DNA of 16,601 nt from Candidatus Nomurabacteria bacterium (GTDB lineage: Bacteria; Patescibacteriota; Minisyncoccia; Phycocordibacterales; UBA9973): the NCBI GenBank assembly GCA_903869875.1, contig CAIQAW010000025.1, positions 1-16,601 on the forward strand. The letters run 5' to 3'. Both the position numbers and the translations under genes were made by a program. The notes beneath the pieces were generated by a model that was given only the letters and a program-made list of their open reading frames with translations, was not told the origin of the DNA and searched no databases. Below, piece by piece: positions 13,018 through 16,601 of this stretch; positions within the stretch are counted from its first letter, which is position 1, and each line of letters begins with the position of its first letter.

Positions 13018-14322
13018 CTATGGGTTAAGTATTGCATTTAATTCCCTTTCTAGTTTAGACAAAGCGTTTTCAGAATTTAATCTACCGGTTGCTATATCAG
13101 CCACCATTGTAGCAAATCTATTTGTGGTTTCTGTATTATTAGGGTCTATAAATGGGTGTGTGAACAATGCCGCCTGGTAAAAAATAGGTGCGTACGTTGT
13201 TTCGGGCTTAACTGATAATAGTGTTCTGTCTGCAGGTGGCAGGGCCATTGCTTCTGCAAGTTTTGCAACCACTATTGGGTCTGTTAGCGCAGTAAGGCCA
13301 GAATTTACTACAGTTGGTTGCATGGACGAAATGGCCATACCTACAGCATACACGTTACCTGTAGAGTATAGAACATTACTGTCTTTTATTTGTGGCATAG
13401 ATGCAGGTGCAAAATTTAAGTTTGGGTTACGCTGACGTAGTTCAAACAGTTCACTGGCGTAACCTGGGTAAATAGCCAGGCTGTTTTGTATAAAAGCTGT
13501 TTTTGCGTCTGGCATTAGGCGGTTCCAACTATAGTAATCAGAAGTTGGGTTTGAAAACTGCATAAAAAAGTTAAGCATAGTAACACCAGCTGTAGTATTG
13601 CCGAAAACAGATTCTGTAAGATTTGAAAAATAAGTACCATTGTTACTATATACAACAGGTACACCAGCCTGACCAAGCAATGTTACCAATATGTCTTTTG
13701 TATACATATTGTTTTCTGCTAAACCAAAAGGTACCGTAGAAATAGCAAATGTACCGTTTGAATTCTGTTTAGTTATTTGTGGTGCTATTGTGTATAGTTC
13801 GTCCCAGTTTGAAATTGGTTTTGCAAAACCCGCTTTGGCAAAAATGTCTCGGTTATAGTACATAACCATTGGGTCTATAAGTATAGGTAGGCCATACGCA
13901 CCAGTTGTTGTTAGTAACGCGTCGGTGCCGTCTGCATATGTTTGTCTAAACGTAGCTTCTGAGTAATCCGCAAATGGCAATATAGCCAACTTGTCGCGCA
14001 AAGTATACAGGGTTTTTGTGTCGTATATTAGCAGATCTGGACTGGTTCCATTAGCAATGGATTCTAGTAACCTGTTTCTAAAGTCTGACCCTGAAACCTG
14101 CCTATACTGAAATTCTAGTAACTTTGTTTTACTTTTGTCTAAAATAGGTTGTATTTTTTCTTCTGGTAGCACACCCCATACAAACAGTACTGAACTTGAT
14201 TGTGATGTGGCTGATTTACCTATCTTAATTTTACCAGCAAAAACAAGTAGTGCAAAAATAAAAATAACAATACATGCAATGACTACGCCTATTTGAAAAA
14301 AGTTTTTTTTGTCGTTCTTCAT
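13018..14322 (-). CDS. Membrane-anchored extracellular solute-binding protein
   Basis: A 434-residue protein of the family-1 (sugar-type) ABC solute-binding fold. An N-terminal helix (about 11-30) with no lipobox anchors it outside the membrane. Family features include VLFVWGVLPEEKIQPIL, SPDLLIYDTKTLYTL, the characteristic YGLPILIDPMVMYYNRDIFAKAG and ISNWDELYTIAPQIT, and SLAIYPGYASELFELRQRNPNLNFAPASMPQ. No ABC permease or ATPase is next to it; it sits 12 bases after a methyltransferase gene and before five pilin-like genes. It may have been recruited to a surface machine rather than to transport. Ligand unknown. Confidence 0.85.
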   Translation of the reverse strand: MKNDKKNFFQIGVVIACIVIFIFALLVFAGKIKIGKSATSQSSSVLFVWGVLPEEKIQPILDKSKTKLLEFQYRQVSGSDFRNRLLESIANGTSPDLLIYDTKTLYTLRDKLAILPFADYSEATFRQTYADGTDALLTTTGAYGLPILIDPMVMYYNRDIFAKAGFAKPISNWDELYTIAPQITKQNSNGTFAISTVPFGLAENNMYTKDILVTLLGQAGVPVVYSNNGTYFSNLTESVFGNTTAGVTMLNFFMQFSNPTSDYYSWNRLMPDAKTAFIQNSLAIYPGYASELFELRQRNPNLNFAPASMPQIKDSNVLYSTGNVYAVGMAISSMQPTVVNSGLTALTDPIVVAKLAEAMALPPADRTLLSVKPETTYAPIFYQAALFTHPFIDPNNTETTNRFATMVADIATGRLNSENALSKLERELNAILNP

Positions 14323-14334
14323 TTTATTATAATA

Positions 14335-14856
14335 TTATCTATATAGTATAGCATAATGGTGGGCACCCGCATTAACAGTTTCCGTCCGTTTCAAGTTAAA
14401 TTCAGACATCAGTGTGTCTAATACAACTGTTGTTACTAACTGTTCGGGTTTTGGGCCGGCACCGATAGACGTTTCCTTCCAGTCGACAACTAACAAACGC
14501 CCGCCATTTTTCAGTAACCTTGCGCATTCTGCTATAGTGGCATCCTTATGTTCAACTTGAAACAAAGTGTTTGCTAATATTACAACATCGGCAACATGGT
14601 CTGCTAGTTTTGTGCCGTGGTCGCGTTCTATGTCGCCCCATATAACACGCACATTACCCACACCTGCATGTTTAGCGTTTTGGTCTATAACATTTAACAA
14701 CTGACGTTGAACTTCGACCGCATAAACGATGCCATTTTTACCAACCTGTTTAGCGCATGGTATAGAAAAAGACCCCATACCTGCACCCATGTCTACAACA
14801 ATAGCGCCGGGCGCTAAAAAAAGCTGTTTTATTATTGCTTCTGGAGATTCAAACAT
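14335..14856 (-). CDS. Class I SAM-dependent methyltransferase
   Basis: A 173-residue protein with a Rossmann-type methyltransferase core: motif I IVVDMGAGMGSFSIP (19-33), the acidic residue after strand 2 in VYAVEVQ (E48), VIWGDIERD (71-79), VVILANTLFQVEHK and the LLKNGGRLLVVDWKE strand (114-128). It resembles the UbiE/methyltransferase-11 type; the substrate cannot be told. ATG 14856 is chosen because TATAAT ends 6 bases upstream; the longer frame starts with TTG at 14874 inside the promoter. It is the first gene of the minus-strand cluster. Confidence 0.85.
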   Translation of the reverse strand: MFESPEAIIKQLFLAPGAIVVDMGAGMGSFSIPCAKQVGKNGIVYAVEVQRQLLNVIDQNAKHAGVGNVRVIWGDIERDHGTKLADHVADVVILANTLFQVEHKDATIAECARLLKNGGRLLVVDWKETSIGAGPKPEQLVTTVVLDTLMSEFNLKRTETVNAGAHHYAILYR

Positions 14857-14862
14857 GCATAT

Positions 14863-14890
14863 ATTATACCCCAATAGTTAAAAAGTTAAA
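14863..14890 (-). promoter_or_regulatory. Leaderless promoter of the methyltransferase/solute-binding/pilin cluster
   Basis: TATAAT (14868-14863) lies 6 bases before ATG 14856. A TTTAAC -35 (14890-14885) lies 16 bases upstream in a GTTAAAAGTTAAA-rich stretch. Confidence 0.55.
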
Positions 14891-14927
14891 AGTTAAATTT
14901 TATAAAATTCATATTGCAAAACAAAAA

Positions 14928-14951
14928 CCCCACTTACTATTGTAAGTGGGG
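14928..14951 (-). terminator. Terminator of the secreted protein gene at 14973
   Basis: A perfect 10-bp stem (14928-14937 with 14942-14951, loop TATT) is followed on the minus strand by GGTTTTTG. It lies 21 bases past the stop. Confidence 0.85.
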
Positions 14952-14972
14952 GGGCTATAATCTGTTAAGAAA

Positions 14973-15563
14973 TTAACTATGTACTGCTTCGAACCAACAG
15001 TCACGGTCTTCCGCATCTATATTATGCGTACTGGTGCTTTCGGTTAACTTTGACAACCTAAGAGATAGATCTACAGTTCCTGATATTAAACCAGAATTTG
15101 GTTGATACAATCCGTTGAATTTGGCAAAATCATAGTTTTGTCCATTTTCAAAAAATTGAATCTTACCGTTAAACGTAAAAGCGTAATTTCCTGATTTAGT
15201 TCTTTGCGCTACAAAAGCAACAATCTGAGGTTGCGAACTATACTTATAGAACGCACGACCTTGGAAGGACATGTGCCGACGATTTACTTTATAAATAAAG
15301 TGCCCGGTTACACGACCAGTCGAACTTACAGAGACCACAACCATTTGCATGTTGATCCTGTTTGTGTCTTCAATATTGAATTGAATTACACTTCCTATGT
15401 GCGGCTGGTAACCATACCCACCGTTGTCCGGTGCAGCAAAGTCGTACATTTGATATGTTCCAACTTTGATAGTACGTTCGCCTGTTTGATCTATGGCGTC
15501 TTGCGCCACTATGTTGCTGATCGTCCCGATCAGAGCAACAAATAATGTAAAAAACTTTTTCAT
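14973..15563 (-). CDS. Secreted protein, paralogue of the lipoprotein at 15771
   Basis: A 196-residue protein with a signal peptide (1-20, cleavage after NIVA) and an otherwise strand-rich, aromatic sequence with few helices. The segment GKIQFF...FAKFNGLY (133-153) aligns with GSIQFF...FAAFNGVY of the neighbour, and both are followed by a Leu-Arg-Leu type strand, so the two are diverged paralogues. The C-terminus is acidic with a late Cys189. No known domain recognised. It is a single-gene unit with its own consensus promoter, a 100-base leader and a terminator. The short signal peptide and strand-rich body resemble exported proteins of Bacteroidetes, which may point to transfer. Confidence 0.7.
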   Translation of the reverse strand: MKKFFTLFVALIGTISNIVAQDAIDQTGERTIKVGTYQMYDFAAPDNGGYGYQPHIGSVIQFNIEDTNRINMQMVVVSVSSTGRVTGHFIYKVNRRHMSFQGRAFYKYSSQPQIVAFVAQRTKSGNYAFTFNGKIQFFENGQNYDFAKFNGLYQPNSGLISGTVDLSLRLSKLTESTSTHNIDAEDRDCWFEAVHS

Positions 15564-15681
15564 GGGGTTTGGTGCCGTTTCCGGCTTTTAAATATGTATT
15601 AATTGATTTAGCAAAAGCTACTGTATAACCTTTGTTAAACCAACTAATACCCAACCCAACTCTACCTGTATTATAGCAAAT
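15553..15681 (-). repeat. 129-bp duplicated leader, copy 1
   Basis: Identical base for base to 16408-16536. It covers the -10 box, the entire untranslated leader and the first 11 bases of the coding sequence. Identity ends in the promoter spacer on one side and after ATGAAAAAGTT on the other. Confidence 0.95.
15574..15585 (-). other. GAAA-tetraloop hairpin in the leader
   Basis: The minus-strand RNA reads GCCG-GAAA-CGGC, a compact stem closed by a GNRA tetraloop, ending 10 bases before the start codon where a Shine-Dalgarno site would be expected. It is repeated at 16429-16440. Confidence 0.6.
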
Positions 15682-15697
15682 ATACAGGTTTTGTCAA
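15670..15697 (-). promoter_or_regulatory. Consensus sigma-70 promoter, secreted protein gene
   Basis: TTGACA (15697-15692) and TATAAT (15675-15670), both perfect consensus, have a 16-base spacer. The predicted untranslated leader is about 100 bases. Confidence 0.85.
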
Positions 15698-15720
15698 GGG
15701 GTAAAAATAGGCATAAAATA

Positions 15721-15744
15721 AGCCCTATCATCTAAGATAGGGCT
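15721..15744 (-). terminator. Terminator of the lipoprotein gene
   Basis: A 9-bp stem (15721-15729 with 15736-15744) is followed on the minus strand by TTATTTTATG, 26 bases past the lipoprotein stop and just before the next promoter. Confidence 0.7.
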
Positions 15745-15770
15745 AATTTGCAGGACTACTGCTTGTGTTT

Positions 15771-16418
15771 TTAAAGGTGATCAAATTCAATGGTTAAGGG
15801 TTGGTCGTAAAACGTACCTTGACCTGTAATTTGTTTTGTAAACTTTAAAACTCTGTAAATCAATTGATTCTTATTAACTGTTGCAGATGTGGAGTTATAC
15901 ACTCCGTTAAATGCAGCAAAGTTAACAAATCCTTGACCAGTAAAAAACTGAATTGATCCAGAATAGTAAAACTTTGTAGTTGACCCGAACTTTTTGCAGA
16001 TAAATGATACTTGTTGTTCACCATTTGTAAATCCGGCATAGTAGTGTTCTTTGGTGTTGAACGACGCCGTTAAACCTGGACTCTCTACTTTGTAGTAGAT
16101 TACACCAGTAGATATATTTGTCCAAATACCACTTTCAAAAACGGTATTGTTTGACTTTATATCTAAAACAAGCGAACATCGCCCATTCCAACTATCACCT
16201 CTTGTGTTAATTGCCAAATCAAATGTTCCAGGTAAGTAACATTGGATTTCTCCAACATCATACAGCCATGGCTGAAATGAATACTCTCCATATGGATCGT
16301 TTTGATCAACATGGTAGTTTCCGTTCGGTCCATAAGGATCTAGTGGTTCTTTGTAACAAGAACTGAATCCAATCGCGATTCCTACTAATAGGAATAAAAA
16401 TTTAAAGAACTTTTTCAT
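15771..16418 (-). CDS. Exported lipoprotein, unknown function
   Basis: A 215-residue protein with a lipoprotein signal peptide: MKKF, hydrophobic core, and lipobox GFSSC with Cys21 as lipidation site. The mature part starts with an acidic, Pro/Gly/Tyr-rich linker (YKEPLDPYGPNGNYH) and continues as a strand-rich domain with several Cys (60, 81, 141). The block GSIQFF...FAAFNGVY (154-174) links it to the protein at 14973. It is probably displayed on the cell surface. The acidic stretch after the Cys resembles Bacteroidetes surface lipoproteins. Transcribed alone from a perfect-consensus promoter with the same leader as its paralogue. Confidence 0.7.
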   Translation of the reverse strand: MKKFFKFLFLLVGIAIGFSSCYKEPLDPYGPNGNYHVDQNDPYGEYSFQPWLYDVGEIQCYLPGTFDLAINTRGDSWNGRCSLVLDIKSNNTVFESGIWTNISTGVIYYKVESPGLTASFNTKEHYYAGFTNGEQQVSFICKKFGSTTKFYYSGSIQFFTGQGFVNFAAFNGVYNSTSATVNKNQLIYRVLKFTKQITGQGTFYDQPLTIEFDHL

Positions 16419-16536
16419 GGGGTTTGGTGCCGTTTCCGGCTTTTAAATATGTATTAATTGATTTAGCAAAAGCTACTGTATAACCTTTGTTAAACCAACT
16501 AATACCCAACCCAACTCTACCTGTATTATAGCAAAT
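16408..16536 (-). repeat. 129-bp duplicated leader, copy 2
   Basis: Identical to 15553-15681. It contains the -10 box, untranslated leader with GAAA-tetraloop hairpin (16429-16440) and the ATGAAAAAGTT start of the lipoprotein gene. Confidence 0.95.
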
Positions 16537-16553
16537 ACAGACCAATTTGTCAA
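16525..16553 (-). promoter_or_regulatory. Consensus sigma-70 promoter, lipoprotein gene
   Basis: TTGACA (16553-16548) and TATAAT (16530-16525), both perfect, have a 17-base spacer. The -35 and most of the spacer differ from copy 1, so only the -10 onward is duplicated. Confidence 0.85.
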
Positions 16554-16564
16554 CCCCGTTAGAG

Positions 16565-16585
16565 AAAAGCCGCCCCAGGGTGGCT
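16565..16585 (-). terminator. Terminator of a gene beyond the right edge
   Basis: A 7-bp stem with one G-T pair (16568-16574 with 16579-16585, 4-base loop) is followed on the minus strand by TTTTCTCT. It probably ends a minus-strand transcript from outside the window; nothing else is recognisable in 16586-16601. Confidence 0.6.
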
Positions 16586-16601
16586 GAAGCACTCGCTAAG
16601 G

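Noticed and set aside
15370..15654. Minus-strand ORF of 94 codons starting with TTG in the duplicated leader
   Set aside because: It overlaps the secreted protein in another frame. In the second leader copy the same frame stops a few codons after the overlap with the start codon, so the frame is not kept.
16586..16601. Possible half of a CIRCE heat-shock operator (GAGTGCT on the minus strand)
   Set aside because: Only one half-site is present at the window edge and the inverted partner at the required distance is missing.

Overview
The window looks like a chromosome segment of a small-genome, AT-rich bacterium of the Patescibacteria (CPR) type, probably Parcubacteria-like. This is inferred from several features: an array of short two-helix type IV secretion pilin-like genes, a short IF-2 without the long N-terminal region, A/T-rich leaders without Shine-Dalgarno sites, several apparently leaderless genes, and three of four tRNA genes lacking an encoded CCA. 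No marker gene fixes the lineage.

Layout. Positions 1-120 hold the start of an unknown minus-strand gene, followed by two hairpin terminators around a 150-base gap that may hold a small RNA. Positions 400-4364 (minus) are a cysteine desulfurase followed 2 bases later by a ClpB-type disaggregase. The ClpB carries a ClpC-like LGF loop, and the desulfurase carries an in-frame palindromic insertion. A divergent promoter region separates these from a plus-strand run: a DUF4446 membrane protein, infB and rbfA (TAATG overlap). Four tRNA genes follow (Leu-TAG, Cys-GCA, Leu-TAA, Lys-CTT). Between the last two lies a GC-rich, highly foldable 200-base stretch that repeats the 3' end of tRNA-Leu.

Positions 7646-10076 hold two separately transcribed plus-strand genes: an SPFH/band-7-like membrane protein, and a five-helix membrane protein with a coiled coil and a soluble C-terminal domain. 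Each follows a terminator hairpin that runs straight into a TTGACT-17-TATAAT promoter. Positions 10162-14856 form a minus-strand cluster: a SAM methyltransferase, a membrane-anchored extracellular solute-binding protein, and five pilin-like genes with different C- or N-terminal extensions. The cluster probably builds a surface or secretion structure.

Positions 14973-16553 hold two diverged paralogous secreted proteins, one a lipoprotein. Both are driven by consensus promoters and share an identical 129-base promoter-leader-start block, which suggests a modular cassette family.

The most notable signals are the ClpB/ClpC hybrid, the structured RNA-like region beside tRNA-Leu, the recurring leaderless promoter geometry, and the duplicated leader in front of divergent surface proteins.
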